Shown in pieces: positions 1 through 9,073 of a stretch of DNA of 64,000 bases; within the stretch, counting starts at the first letter, position 1; each line of letters starts with the position of its first letter. A program made the translations under genes and the position numbers. Origin of the DNA: Nanobdellota archaeon (GTDB lineage: Archaea > Aenigmatarchaeota > Aenigmatarchaeia > QMZP01); contig JAHIVW010000003.1 of assembly GCA_018816245.1 (NCBI GenBank), forward strand, positions 62,001 through 126,000, written 5' to 3'. A model generated the notes under the pieces. It was not told the origin of the DNA. It ran no database searches and saw only the letters and a list, made by a program, of their open reading frames with translations.

Positions 1-134
1 AACAAGGCGGCCAAAGAAAATGGGTGAGATAACGATATACCCGACAAGTATTTTTTACAAGTTAAAACTTTGAGATCCTCTTCTACGATTGGGGAGAAAT
101 CCACTCATTAGCCAAAGCCTCGTGGATAAGCATT

Positions 135-1358
135 CTATTCCAAATCCTTCTTCGCCAGCACCGTGATCGGCGTGTTGAACGAGTCCTTGTCCATCCCGAC
201 CAGGAACTCAACACCCTTCCGGCGCGCAATCGAGTTCAGGCTGTAGTTCACTTTCCCGTCGAACACAACCGCACGCGGCTTGTCGAGCGTTTTGAGCGTG
301 TTCTCGAGCTCAGCAACCGGCACCTTCCCGAGCAGCTCGTTGTTGGCGTCGAAGATGCACGCTGCCCGCGATCCAACGAGATCAGTCAGCGTCTTCTTGA
401 ACAATTCCTTGTCCTCGTCCTTGATTCGGAGAGCACGAGGCTTGTCATCACGTCGTTCCCGGACAGGGCGCCGTTCCGGCAGGGGCGGGCGACCATTGTT
501 GCTCTCGTAGCGCCGGTAGTTGCCGTTGTCGCCCTTGTGTTCGGACAGAAACTGCTGCGGCGTCACCTTGTCGCGAAGCGCCTTGAACAGTTCCTTCTTG
601 ACCAGTTCCTCGACTTCGCGGCCGCTCGGCGCCTGGGCAACGAAATCAATCTCCGTCCGTTGCATCAGTTCCTTGACGATGAGCTCGCCGCCGCGGTCGC
701 CGTCCACGAGCGCGGTCGCGGTCTTCTCGCGGCAGATCCGGTCGATCACCTGGGGAACGGATGTCCCGCCGATGGCGACAGTGTTCCTGATTCCGTACTT
801 CAAGAGGTTCAGGATGTCTGCCCGGCCCTCGACGATGATGACCTCGTCGCTCTCCGCGACCGTCGGCCCAGCTGGCAAGCCTTCGTAAACACTAATCTCC
901 TCGATCCGGATGGTTTCCTTGATTTTGTCGCTCAGCTCAGCCGAGCTGGGAACACTGGACTCCACCAGCTTCCGAAGAATCTCCTTGGCCCGGTCGATAA
1001 CATAGTCCCGTTTCAAAGAACGGGTGTCCTCGACCTTGTCGAGCTTGATCTCTGCAGTGCAGGGACCGACCCGCTCGATGGTTTCGAGGGTCGCGGCGAT
1101 GAGCGCGGTCTCGGTCGCATCCAGCGAGGACGGAATGATGATGTCGCCATCAGAACTGCCGCCGCTCGAATGAAGGTTCACTTCGATCCGGCCAATCCGC
1201 CCGGTTTCTTGTAATTCCCTGAGGTCAAGATCCGAGCCAAGCAACCCTTCGGTTTGCCCAAACACTGCTCCGATAACGTCGTGTTTTTCGATAACTCCTT
1301 TTGCCTTGATTCGTGCTTTTACGAGATATTTTATTGATGTTGGCGCTAATTTCGCCAT
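135..1358 (-). CDS. dnaG: Archaeal DnaG-type primase (Toprim)
   Basis: Full-length archaeal DnaG of 407 residues. The Toprim domain spans about residues 170-255, with the catalytic Glu in VEGRAD (E177) and the metal-binding DGDRGG (219-224). The N-terminus with FGQTEGLLG is diagnostic of the archaeal family. Archaeal DnaG is known both as an RNA primase and as an exosome-associated protein; which role applies here cannot be read from the sequence. A perfect AAGGAGG ribosome binding site lies just before ATG 1358, fixing the start. A basic, Arg/Pro-rich stretch (about residues 280-310) separates the Toprim region from the C-terminal domain. The upstream Toprim frame reads on into this gene. 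Confidence 0.95.
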   Translation of the reverse strand: MAKLAPTSIKYLVKARIKAKGVIEKHDVIGAVFGQTEGLLGSDLDLRELQETGRIGRIEVNLHSSGGSSDGDIIIPSSLDATETALIAATLETIERVGPCTAEIKLDKVEDTRSLKRDYVIDRAKEILRKLVESSVPSSAELSDKIKETIRIEEISVYEGLPAGPTVAESDEVIIVEGRADILNLLKYGIRNTVAIGGTSVPQVIDRICREKTATALVDGDRGGELIVKELMQRTEIDFVAQAPSGREVEELVKKELFKALRDKVTPQQFLSEHKGDNGNYRRYESNNGRPPLPERRPVRERRDDKPRALRIKDEDKELFKKTLTDLVGSRAACIFDANNELLGKVPVAELENTLKTLDKPRAVVFDGKVNYSLNSIARRKGVEFLVGMDKDSFNTPITVLAKKDLE

Positions 1359-1848
1359 AAGTATCAGCCTCCTTCAGACTGTCTAATTCCTCGATCGTTG
1401 TCCGCCCGAATGAGCGGACCAGCTGCCGCAACCGGTTGTTGCTTTCGATTTTGTACATGTGCATCATACGCTCCAATTGTTGTGCAAGCTTTCGACCTTC
1501 CCGGTCGAAGTCAGTGAGTATCACGACTTCCCTGATCCCCCGCGAGGCAAGCGCCTCGACCACGGTGATCAGCGGCTTACTGTTGATCGGTAGAATATCC
1601 GGTATCCCCAGGGTTTTTAAAGCCCCCTCATCGTGCTTCCCCTCGACAATCACCGGGTAGTCGGCGACTTCCGCGAGGACGCGCTCAATGTGCTCGGGGC
1701 TTGGGTCTCGAATAGCGACCCCTCCTTCGGGCCCTCTGCTGAGGGTGATCGAGCCGATAACGGTGTTTCTGGGCAGTATAGCCTTCATCCCATTCACGCT
1801 GGGGATCAGGCCAGGGACGTTCCCTGAGAGGCGGGGCGTACCGGCCAT
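1225..1848 (-). CDS. Small Toprim-domain protein (RNase M5-like)
   Basis: The core is a stand-alone Toprim fold: VEGKHDEGAL (E69 if the start is 1848) and TDFDREGRKL (about residues 112-121). It resembles the small archaeal Toprim proteins related to RNase M5 and the DnaG Toprim domain, so a nucleic-acid cleavage or binding role is likely but unproven. The boundaries are odd. The first roughly 55 codons overlap the end of the upstream CBS gene in another frame, and the last 44 or so codons overlap the start of dnaG. Met21 (1788) is an alternative start. Family members are usually about 130 residues, so the conserved core is complete and the basic tail may be adventitious. Confidence 0.7.
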   Translation of the reverse strand: MAGTPRLSGNVPGLIPSVNGMKAILPRNTVIGSITLSRGPEGGVAIRDPSPEHIERVLAEVADYPVIVEGKHDEGALKTLGIPDILPINSKPLITVVEALASRGIREVVILTDFDREGRKLAQQLERMMHMYKIESNNRLRQLVRSFGRTTIEELDSLKEADTYGEISANINKISRKSTNQGKRSYRKTRRYRSSVWANRRVAWLGS

Positions 1849-2701
1849 GTTCTCGTGTCCAGATTCGCTCCACGACGGGATGGTCTACACTCTGGAGGAC
1901 CGCTTCAGCAATATCTGTTGTGGTCAAGATTCCTTGGAGCGCTGCCTCGTCCGTCACGGCCACACCGTCCAGATGATTGGAACGCATCTGATGAGCAGCA
2001 AGCCGAAGGTTTTCGTGAGGCGAGAATGAGATGATTTTGCGGTTCATGGCATCCCGGACACTGGCTTCAGGGAGGTGATAAAGCTCCTGCTCTCGCACGA
2101 AGCGGAGAATATCCCGAGGGGTGATCATTCCAATGTGGACGTCCTTCTGCACAATCGGGAAACGGTGGTATCCAGTGTTAACGAACAGGAGCGCGGCATC
2201 GATAAGAGAGAGATCAGGGGACACGTGGAGTGGATTCGCGCTCATGGCTGCGGCAACAGGAATACCAGGAACAGGAAGCGCACCCAAGAGATGCGGGAAG
2301 GATGCCATGGTCAGGAGCTTACCATCCTGAACAACAGGTAACGCGTGCTGCCCGGTTTTCCAGAGCCCAACAAGCGCGTCGCCGAGCGAGCTCTGGGAGC
2401 GGAGGGCAGCGATCTGGGTGGTCATAACGTGCTGGATCGGCACATCCAGTTTCTGGGGATGGCGCTGGTATTCAACAAACCGGGTCCCTGCACCAAGATA
2501 CTCAAGCAACGTTGTTGCTGTGAGCATACCCTCCATCCGGCCGTCAGTGCCGACGACCGGGAGACGGGAGGTGTGCTTCACGATCGCGTCCATGCCGTTT
2601 CGGATTGATTCCAAGGATTCGCAGAAGAGGGTGTGTGGTGTTGTGTGATCGATCAGTGACCGCTCCAATGCAGTGTGGCCGTGGAACAGGAAGCGTGACA
2701 T
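1685..2701 (-). CDS. Four-CBS-domain protein
   Basis: The protein consists of four consecutive CBS motifs: residues about 20-70, 80-135, 145-200 and 205-260 each carry the MEGMLT, LLTMAS, HIGMITPRDIL or LQGILTTTDI type of element. Such archaeal proteins bind adenine nucleotides or other ligands and act as sensors; the partner is unknown. ATG 2701 is preferred over 2725 because a TATA-like CTTTTAAAA lies about 30 bases upstream, consistent with a leaderless transcript. After the WTREH sequence the frame continues for some 54 Arg/Pro-rich residues that look like out-of-frame translation, overlapping the Toprim gene by 164 bases. The true C-terminus may therefore be altered by a frameshift. Confidence 0.85.
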   Translation of the reverse strand: MSRFLFHGHTALERSLIDHTTPHTLFCESLESIRNGMDAIVKHTSRLPVVGTDGRMEGMLTATTLLEYLGAGTRFVEYQRHPQKLDVPIQHVMTTQIAALRSQSSLGDALVGLWKTGQHALPVVQDGKLLTMASFPHLLGALPVPGIPVAAAMSANPLHVSPDLSLIDAALLFVNTGYHRFPIVQKDVHIGMITPRDILRFVREQELYHLPEASVRDAMNRKIISFSPHENLRLAAHQMRSNHLDGVAVTDEAALQGILTTTDIAEAVLQSVDHPVVERIWTREHGRYAPPLRERPWPDPQREWDEGYTAQKHRYRLDHPQQRARRRGRYSRPKPRAH

Positions 2702-2822
2702 AGAATGGTTCTGTATAGGATCCAAGTTTTAAAAGAGTCACTTTGAAAGAGGTGAATTGTATGGAACATTTTTCCATTCTTTCGGAGGGTTTTTAAAGTT
2801 TTCCTTTTCAAATAATCACAAT

Positions 2823-3323
2823 ATGAAACTATCTGACTATGTTCGAACTAGTGTATTGACCCTTGGTGGGTTTCTCGCAGGATGTTCGGACATTGATGAA
2901 TCTCTATTTGCTCACTACCTCAAAACAGACCATCCATCGTACGTTGTTCTTGCTATCCCTGGGGCCGGTGCGCCCGGTGATGCAGGACCTGACCAAGACC
3001 TTTCCTACCTCGTCAAAGAACTTGAAGCAGCAGGCTATCATCGAGCATCAAAATCTGGTGATATTGGAAAGAAAGGCTTCTATGAGATTCAACCCGTGCT
3101 GGGCGATCTTGTCAAGGCAAGTCTGTTGAAATGGCCTCAACAACTCGAACAACTGCCGGAAGGGTTTGATATTGTCTACGCGGGCGATCCGAACGGGCTC
3201 GTGGACAAGTTTGAAGGCCTTGAAGACACTTATGCGGGGGTTGGAAAAACCGTTCGAACATACGTTGCCGAGCTCAGTGAAGCTGACGGGAACGTGGACT
3301 TCAAACGGATGACAAAGGATTGA
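2823..3323 (+). CDS. Putative lipoprotein, unknown function
   Basis: Not a recognised family. Starting at ATG 2823, the N-terminus has a short hydrophobic stretch ending in a lipobox-like LAGC, so a membrane-anchored lipoprotein is likely. The start is supported by a TTTTTAAAG TATA box about 27-33 bases upstream. The mature part (about 145 residues) is acidic and soluble with no obvious catalytic motif. It is followed directly by two further exported proteins, suggesting one surface-protein transcription unit. Confidence 0.6.
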   Translation: MKLSDYVRTSVLTLGGFLAGCSDIDESLFAHYLKTDHPSYVVLAIPGAGAPGDAGPDQDLSYLVKELEAAGYHRASKSGDIGKKGFYEIQPVLGDLVKASLLKWPQQLEQLPEGFDIVYAGDPNGLVDKFEGLEDTYAGVGKTVRTYVAELSEADGNVDFKRMTKD

Positions 3324-3328
3324 TGCTC

Positions 3329-3658
3329 ATGAAAAAGAAACATTTGTTTTTGGTCTCGATTGTTGTGCTTTCGCTTTTTGCGCTACCAGCGTGGGGGGCA
3401 ACACAGGGGAATGTTGTCTATAACCCGAACTTTTTCCCCGTTTCCTGTGCTGAGGTTGGTGATCCGGTGAAAGGATGCAACCTTGCTTCGTTCACCGGCG
3501 TCATTGCTGGTAACGATCATCCGGGTATTGGAAACAACGTCACGGAGATTGCAGGGCGCCTGATCAATAAGACCGGTGGCCCTCATCCAGGAGGCTACAT
3601 AACAGATGACCTGATCGATGCGTATGCTGAAATTCTCAATGACGTAGGAGGCCCGTAA
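3329..3658 (+). CDS. Secreted protein, unknown function
   Basis: Sec-type signal peptide: a MKKK basic start, a hydrophobic core (LVSIVVLSLFALPAW), then a likely cleavage site after the alanine near residue 24. The mature part of about 85 residues contains two cysteines (SCAEVGDPVKGC) that could form a disulfide, and a putative N-glycosylation site (NVT). ATG 3329 follows the upstream stop by five bases. It lies one base before the next secreted gene, so the three are probably co-transcribed. No family recognised. Confidence 0.6.
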   Translation: MKKKHLFLVSIVVLSLFALPAWGATQGNVVYNPNFFPVSCAEVGDPVKGCNLASFTGVIAGNDHPGIGNNVTEIAGRLINKTGGPHPGGYITDDLIDAYAEILNDVGGP

Positions 3659-3659
3659 C

Positions 3660-4244
3660 ATGGAACCGTATCAGCGAACGATCATCGGCGTCTTGGTTGG
3701 GTGCCTCTTTCTCCTCTTTCTCGCAACAACAACCCATGCGCAGGCATCGTCGGATCACGTTCGGGTTCTCCGAATTGGAATCATTGATGGGTCGAATTGG
3801 GTTTTGACGCCGAGCGTGACTGATATAAACAAAGGAAAGCTCCAGGGGAAACACTATAAGGGCGTATACCCAACCCTGAAGAACATCACCGATGCGCTCG
3901 CGGAAAACGGGTCTGTCATCATCACAATCTATAATGAAACAACAAACCTTTCCCACGTTGTTACGATTATCAATGTCACCCTCACTGGTAATGAAATAAC
4001 AACACCAGGAGGCAATTTTACCTGGTATAACGTCACCATCTGGGACCCGACCTATAATACAACAGAAACAACCGTCTTCCAAAAAAATGAAAACAGTACG
4101 TTGCTGTGGATCTACGGTGACTGGGAATGGATTGTTGACATGGTCGCCTTCTTCGAAGTGAGCGTTCCTGCACCGCCACCGGTGCGGCACGCGACCACAA
4201 GCGTGGTAACAAATCCCATCCTGGTGACGCGGAAAGGCGGCTAA
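3660..4244 (+). CDS. Secreted, heavily N-glycosylatable surface protein
   Basis: A signal peptide or anchor (hydrophobic residues about 7-26, ending AQA) is followed by a beta-rich region of about 165 residues. Between residues about 75 and 145 there are nine N-X-S/T sequons (NIT, NGS, NET, NLS, NVT, NFT, NVT, NTT, NST), far above expectation. This fits an extracellular S-layer- or pilin-associated glycoprotein. No enzymatic motif is visible. The last four bases overlap the end of the convergent prepilin peptidase gene. Confidence 0.65.
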   Translation: MEPYQRTIIGVLVGCLFLLFLATTTHAQASSDHVRVLRIGIIDGSNWVLTPSVTDINKGKLQGKHYKGVYPTLKNITDALAENGSVIITIYNETTNLSHVVTIINVTLTGNEITTPGGNFTWYNVTIWDPTYNTTETTVFQKNENSTLLWIYGDWEWIVDMVAFFEVSVPAPPPVRHATTSVVTNPILVTRKGG

Positions 4245-5077
4245 CCAAAGAACAAGAGGCTCCCGAACAGGACAGTCACGAGAACGGTCACGGCAAACAC
4301 CGGGGCAAACCGCACTCCCTCTTTGACGAGAATCGTGCCACCCCGCTTCTTTAATTTTTGGATTTCCTTTTTGTTGAGCACACGCCACCGGCCACTGGCA
4401 GGCACATCCCCTTCGCGGAGCTTGGCCACAGGAATCCGCCGGTGGAACATGTACTTTTCAATAAAGCGGCCGTACTGGACGAACAAGAGGATGCCAATCA
4501 GGAAGAATGGAAAGATGATCACGAGTTCATAGAACCGCGGCGGGACAGCAACCGTTGTTGCGACAGAAACCGCAAGGACCACTGTTGCAACCGTGAAGAC
4601 AATCACAATCTGCGCAATTCCTTTTGCCTCTGTGCAGAGTTGTTTCTTGAACTTTGGCAAGAGCTTCCGGTTCTTCAACCCGAGGACAAGTGAGTACGTG
4701 AGCAAATACAGGACCGCCAAAATAAAGAAGTTGAAGAGCAGGATGATTGGGAACGGGATAGTACCACTGATCCCGAGGCCAGCTGCATCAGGGAAGAGGA
4801 ATCCCAATGCACCGAGGAGCCAGGCATCACCGTCGCCCCACTGCTTGGTGTAGTAGAGGCCCAACCCAGCGCCGAGGAACGCGAGGCCGACGATCACTGA
4901 ATTGAGCAGGAAGGACCAGTCCGCGGTGAACCAGGAATAGCCGCCGCGGATCGCGAGTGCACTGATAATAACAGAATAGGGAAGCCAGTCTGGAAACTCA
5001 GTTGTGGTCAGGTCCTTGTAGCCTGCGGCCCCGAAGCCGACGATGCCGACTGCTGCCAGCAGCCACGGAAGAACCAT
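4241..5077 (-). CDS. Type IV prepilin/preflagellin peptidase (A24 family)
   Basis: Polytopic membrane aspartic protease with both catalytic motifs: the first Asp in YKDLTTTEFPDW (about residue 22) and the GxGD motif in QWGDGDA. It would remove class III signal peptides from pilins or archaellins. At 278 residues it has the usual length for FlaK/PibD/EppA-type enzymes with a C-terminal extension and a final transmembrane segment. A TATA-like element at about 5100-5110 supports a leaderless start at 5077. It is divergent from the FlaJ-like gene, so the two form a pilus biogenesis pair; no ATPase or pilin gene is seen in the window. Confidence 0.85.
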   Translation of the reverse strand: MVLPWLLAAVGIVGFGAAGYKDLTTTEFPDWLPYSVIISALAIRGGYSWFTADWSFLLNSVIVGLAFLGAGLGLYYTKQWGDGDAWLLGALGFLFPDAAGLGISGTIPFPIILLFNFFILAVLYLLTYSLVLGLKNRKLLPKFKKQLCTEAKGIAQIVIVFTVATVVLAVSVATTVAVPPRFYELVIIFPFFLIGILLFVQYGRFIEKYMFHRRIPVAKLREGDVPASGRWRVLNKKEIQKLKKRGGTILVKEGVRFAPVFAVTVLVTVLFGSLLFFG

Positions 5078-5143
5078 GGAGTTCTATTCGGTCCTGGGAG
5101 CATAAAAAGGAGCTTAAGATACCCCCAAACCAAATGATACTGT

Positions 5144-7276
5144 ATGGGGAAACCGAAGCGGAAACTCCCGCCGCCATCCGAGGTGATGAAGCGGTACGGG
5201 GTCCGCAAGGAACTTGTTCAAGCAGCGTACCAGCGTGCCCATCCCAAGCGGTATCCGAAGCCAACGGTCAGAAAATATTACCAGCCACCGTCACTTGAAA
5301 GCCGCGAATATCAACTGTTCAAGAAGCGTCGCGAGCATCCGCGCAACTGGTACGAGCACGTGGTGAACCGCTTTGGCAATGTCATCACCATGACCCCGGA
5401 GAAAGGGGCGCTCAAGCGGATGCGTGCTGATATTACCTTCACGGAATTGCGTGTCACCCCAGACCAGGTCATGGGTTCCATGATCCTGATGTCACTTCTC
5501 TTCCTGATTTTTGGCGGTACATGTATTGCTCTGGGAATTTTACCCATTCTTCCCGGGATTGTGGCGACCATTGCCGGGTTCCCGCTCGGGTTTTACCTCT
5601 ACAAGTACCCGGGCATGCGCGTGAAAGCAATGCGGATTCAGGCGAGTTCGCAGGTCGTGCTCGCGATCCTGTACATGGTCGTGTCCATGCGGATTTCACT
5701 GAATCTGGAACGCGCGTTCCGGTTTGCGGCCGCGAATATTTCTGGTGCCCTTGCGGTGGACATGCGGCGGCTGATCTGGGACATCGAACTTGGAAGGTAC
5801 CACTCCGCACGGCAAGCCTTAGACACCTACGTCGAGAAGTGGAAGAGCGAGAATGAGGAGTTCTCCGAATCCCTGCGCCTCATTAAGAATGCCGAGGAGC
5901 AGACGGTTGAGAAATCGCAGCTGCTGCTTGACCAGGCACTGGAGAGCATCTTGGAGGGGACCAAGACGCGCATGAAACACTATGCGCAGGACATGCGCAT
6001 GCCGGTCATGGTCATCCACATGATGGGGATTGTACTCCCGATTTTGGGGTCGATTATGGCGCCGCTTGCGGCAGTGTTCTTGTCCGACCTGGTGACGCCG
6101 TGGCACTTCGTGCTCGGGTACGACATTGTTCTGCCAATCATGCTGGTGTGGTTCATTGCGAACACCTTGAACAAGCGGCCGGTCACATTCTCACAGGTTG
6201 ATATCTCGGATCATCCATCGTTACCGAAACCAGGATCATTCCGAGTGAAGGGGAAGGACGTTCCCGCGTCCCTGATTGCCATCGTGGCTGCAGCGGCGTT
6301 GATCGTGCCGTCAGTCTGGTACTTTGTCACCAATCCGGAGATCTTCTTCCAAGGTGTTGCGGATCGAGAATTCACCATGACCTCGATCATCATGTCCGGC
6401 CTGATGATTCTCGGGATCGCTGTTGGGATTTCCGTGTACAGTATCTTGTCGACCTTCCAGCGCGTTCGATTGAAAGATAATATTGAAAAGACAGAAAGCC
6501 AGTTCGAGTTGGCTCTGTTTCAGCTTGGCCACCGGGTGTCCGGCGGGACACCAATCGAGGTCGCGGTCGAGAAGGCACTTGACGATGTCAAGGATCTGGA
6601 GATTTCGAAGTTCTTCAAGATCACCTTGCGAAACATCCGGACGCTGGGGATGACCTTTGAGCAGGCAATCTTTGACAAGCAGTACGGGACTCTTCGCTTT
6701 TATCCGTCGCGCTTGTTGCGGAACGTGATGTACACAGTGACCGATACCGCACGGAAGGGCGTGCAGTACGCGTCTGAATCTGCGCTGCGAATCAGCCGCT
6801 ACCTGAAGAACATCCGGGAGACGCAGGAGTACATCCGGGATTTGCTCGAGGAAACATCGTCGAGCATGAAGTTCCAAGCGTACTTCCTGACGCCGTTGAT
6901 TACTGGGCTAATCGTCTCGATTGCGGACGTGATTGTGAAGGTGCTGGTGCAGCTGGGCGCGTATCTTGATACCATCGGCTTGAATGATGAGGCAGGCTTC
7001 GGGAATGTCTCGGGTATCTTCGGAAACCTGGAAACCTCGGTGTCGCCGGAGATCTTCCAGTTGATTGTAGGGATCTACTTGATTGAAGTGGTCATGATTC
7101 TCGGATACTTCCTGACGAAGATTTCTCGCGGAGACGATTCCGTCAATCAGTGGTACCTCACGGGGAAGATGCTGCTGCTGTCGGTGATTATTTACTTCAT
7201 CGTCGCGGTTGCGGCGAGCATGGTGTTCGGGGACTTGATCCGGTCAGCACTTGCTGGCTTGGGTGTTGGGTTGTAA
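5144..7276 (+). CDS. FlaJ/TadC-like type IV pilus platform protein
   Basis: A 710-residue multi-spanning membrane protein with two type II secretion F-domain repeats: helical cytoplasmic parts around residues 165-290 and 440-560, each followed by transmembrane clusters. The N-terminal 80 residues are basic and cytoplasmic. Archaeal FlaJ homologues form the membrane platform on which the secretion ATPase assembles pili or archaella. A TATA-like GCTTAAGAT about 26 bases before ATG 5144 indicates a leaderless mRNA. The adjacent prepilin peptidase supports a pilus role; whether this is an archaellum or an adhesion pilus cannot be told. Confidence 0.85.
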   Translation: MGKPKRKLPPPSEVMKRYGVRKELVQAAYQRAHPKRYPKPTVRKYYQPPSLESREYQLFKKRREHPRNWYEHVVNRFGNVITMTPEKGALKRMRADITFTELRVTPDQVMGSMILMSLLFLIFGGTCIALGILPILPGIVATIAGFPLGFYLYKYPGMRVKAMRIQASSQVVLAILYMVVSMRISLNLERAFRFAAANISGALAVDMRRLIWDIELGRYHSARQALDTYVEKWKSENEEFSESLRLIKNAEEQTVEKSQLLLDQALESILEGTKTRMKHYAQDMRMPVMVIHMMGIVLPILGSIMAPLAAVFLSDLVTPWHFVLGYDIVLPIMLVWFIANTLNKRPVTFSQVDISDHPSLPKPGSFRVKGKDVPASLIAIVAAAALIVPSVWYFVTNPEIFFQGVADREFTMTSIIMSGLMILGIAVGISVYSILSTFQRVRLKDNIEKTESQFELALFQLGHRVSGGTPIEVAVEKALDDVKDLEISKFFKITLRNIRTLGMTFEQAIFDKQYGTLRFYPSRLLRNVMYTVTDTARKGVQYASESALRISRYLKNIRETQEYIRDLLEETSSSMKFQAYFLTPLITGLIVSIADVIVKVLVQLGAYLDTIGLNDEAGFGNVSGIFGNLETSVSPEIFQLIVGIYLIEVVMILGYFLTKISRGDDSVNQWYLTGKMLLLSVIIYFIVAVAASMVFGDLIRSALAGLGVGL

Positions 7277-7300
7277 CGTTCCGGAAATGATTCAATTTAA

Positions 7301-8323
7301 TCAGAATCGTTCCCGATACGGACAATACCCGTCAAACGTTCCCGGATTGTGGATCGGAAACCGCTCAAGAATCTTCTTCCGCAACGCGGTAATAGTCTCT
7401 GTTTTTGCATTCCCTATAATGGTTTCGTTCCCCACACATGGGGCTACCCTTCCGTCACCGTAAATACACATGAACTCGAGACACCGACACGTAAGAAAAT
7501 TGTTCATTACGTCATGTTTGAAGCCATATTCTTCATCGACCTTTCGTATTATATCCCGGACCTGCTGCTTTTCTCCCTTTGAGAGTGAGAGGGAGATATC
7601 AAAAGAAGGTTTATTGCTTCTCCCTGCTGGAATATAGAAGGTGAACATAATCCACAGGTTGTGTTCTCGACAATACCGCAAGGTTTTCTCGACTTCGGTA
7701 ACGTTTTTCTTGCAGACAACCATATCGAACCCAAGGCGTGTTGTCCCATCGGGTGTTGTTTTTGCGAACCCTTCCTCGATGAGGAGGTCAAGCGCTTCCT
7801 TCCTCTGGTCGAAATAGTGTCCTGTCGTATCACCCACAACCCAGTTTTGGAATTCCTTGTTCCACAGACTGTCGCATTTGAGACAGACGCTTGCACCAGA
7901 CTGGTAGAGTCGTTTCACGAACGCTTTCTCTCTCAGCTTTGTCGCACCATCGGTAAACACAACGGGCTGGATCCCCTTTGCTGCCGTGTATTCGATAATA
8001 TCGAAGAAATCCTTGTCGAGGGTTGGTTCCCCTTCCCCGAGAAAATCGATGGTCTTGGTTCTCAGGTCAGCTAACTGATCGATGATACTCTTTATCTCTT
8101 CCAAGGTCAGCGTTTTCTTGAGTTTGTCGGTAAAGCAATGAAAACAATTCCATTGACAGGCATGCGTCATTGCCCGGAAATCAACGACCGAGAGGGCGTC
8201 GGGGTTCTTGACGTGTTCCTCTGGAATATTCCACCCTTTGATAATCGCACCGATTCCGATCGGGACATGGCCAAGACCACTGTAGCGTTCCTTTGAATAT
8301 CCTTCCATACTACCACTGCTCAT
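7301..8323 (-). CDS. Radical SAM protein with SPASM-like C-terminus
   Basis: The 4Fe-4S motif C-x3-C-x2-C (CQWNCFHC) lies near residue 55, followed by a TIM-barrel-like core with FLGEGEPTLD. The C-terminal part has several cysteines (CRCLEFMC, APCVGN, YCPY) resembling a SPASM/twitch auxiliary cluster domain. The substrate is unknown; SPASM proteins often modify peptides or proteins. The start at 8323 overlaps the upstream reductase by 14 bases; an internal ATG at 8308 directly after the upstream TAG is equally plausible. The two genes are probably one operon, in which the flavin reductase could supply electrons (inference). Confidence 0.85.
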   Translation of the reverse strand: MSSGSMEGYSKERYSGLGHVPIGIGAIIKGWNIPEEHVKNPDALSVVDFRAMTHACQWNCFHCFTDKLKKTLTLEEIKSIIDQLADLRTKTIDFLGEGEPTLDKDFFDIIEYTAAKGIQPVVFTDGATKLREKAFVKRLYQSGASVCLKCDSLWNKEFQNWVVGDTTGHYFDQRKEALDLLIEEGFAKTTPDGTTRLGFDMVVCKKNVTEVEKTLRYCREHNLWIMFTFYIPAGRSNKPSFDISLSLSKGEKQQVRDIIRKVDEEYGFKHDVMNNFLTCRCLEFMCIYGDGRVAPCVGNETIIGNAKTETITALRKKILERFPIHNPGTFDGYCPYRERF

Positions 8324-9011
8324 GCTGTATTTGCTTTGCAGTCACTCCAAGGTCCTGCAACATCTCCTTGAATGCGGTCACCAGTTCAGGAGAGCCGCAC
8401 AGGAAGAACAGTGCCTTTGTTGGATCAGAGACGACCTCCATAATCCTCTCTTTAGTGATGCGTCCTGTTGCCCCGTTCCATGGTGCTTCATCAAGTCGCG
8501 TGATCGTCTGATAGTACGTCACGTTCTGGTGATTCTGATCGAGTGTTTCAAGTTCTGCACGGTAGATAATGTCCTGTGGTCTCCTGACGGTATACAGAAG
8601 GACCAGCTGCTTGGGAAGCTGTTGCTGCAACGCGTACTGTAGCATGCACCGCAGCGGCGCAATTCCCGTTCCTCCACCAATGAATACAAGGATGTCTGCT
8701 TTGTCAGAAAACGTGAAGTTTCCAAAGGGCCCGGCTGCCTCAAGCTCGTCACCCTCTTTGATGTTATACAACCGGGAGCTCATTCTCCCTCCGGGAACGA
8801 GGTTGAAGGTAATCTGAAAGGTTCCTTGTTCGTTCGGCACGCTTGCAATCGAGTACGCTCGCTTTGCTGTCTGATCGGGATCACCGGGAAGCCGGATCAT
8901 CACAAACTGACCGGGAACAAAGGAGAACACACCGGGATACTTGAGCGTGAACGTTTTCGTGTCCGGTGTCTCCTGCACGATCGTCAGTACCTTGACGCGA
9001 ACGAACTTCAT
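8310..9011 (-). CDS. Ferredoxin-NADP reductase-like FAD oxidoreductase
   Basis: A 233-residue flavin reductase. The FAD-binding barrel carries RAYSIAS (RxYS motif) and GGRMSSRL. The NAD(P)-binding part carries GGGTGIAPLRCM and the C-terminal FFLCGSPELV. It resembles the reductase subunits of the FNR superfamily (NADH oxidoreductase or Fre-like) and lacks a 2Fe-2S domain. ATG 9011 is chosen because a TATA sequence (CTTTAAATAC on the minus strand) sits about 26-32 bases upstream and the homology begins here. It likely passes electrons from NAD(P)H to an iron-sulfur partner, possibly the downstream radical SAM enzyme. Confidence 0.85.
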   Translation of the reverse strand: MKFVRVKVLTIVQETPDTKTFTLKYPGVFSFVPGQFVMIRLPGDPDQTAKRAYSIASVPNEQGTFQITFNLVPGGRMSSRLYNIKEGDELEAAGPFGNFTFSDKADILVFIGGGTGIAPLRCMLQYALQQQLPKQLVLLYTVRRPQDIIYRAELETLDQNHQNVTYYQTITRLDEAPWNGATGRITKERIMEVVSDPTKALFFLCGSPELVTAFKEMLQDLGVTAKQIQHEQW

Positions 9012-9073
9012 ACCACAGAGGTTTGTTCCAATGTATTTAAAGCTAGACAAAAAGCTCTGATGGGGGGAATGGT

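Noticed and set aside
1-134. Partial gene at the left edge
   Set aside because: No frame with protein-like character is seen in the first 134 bases; they appear to be intergenic sequence downstream of dnaG.
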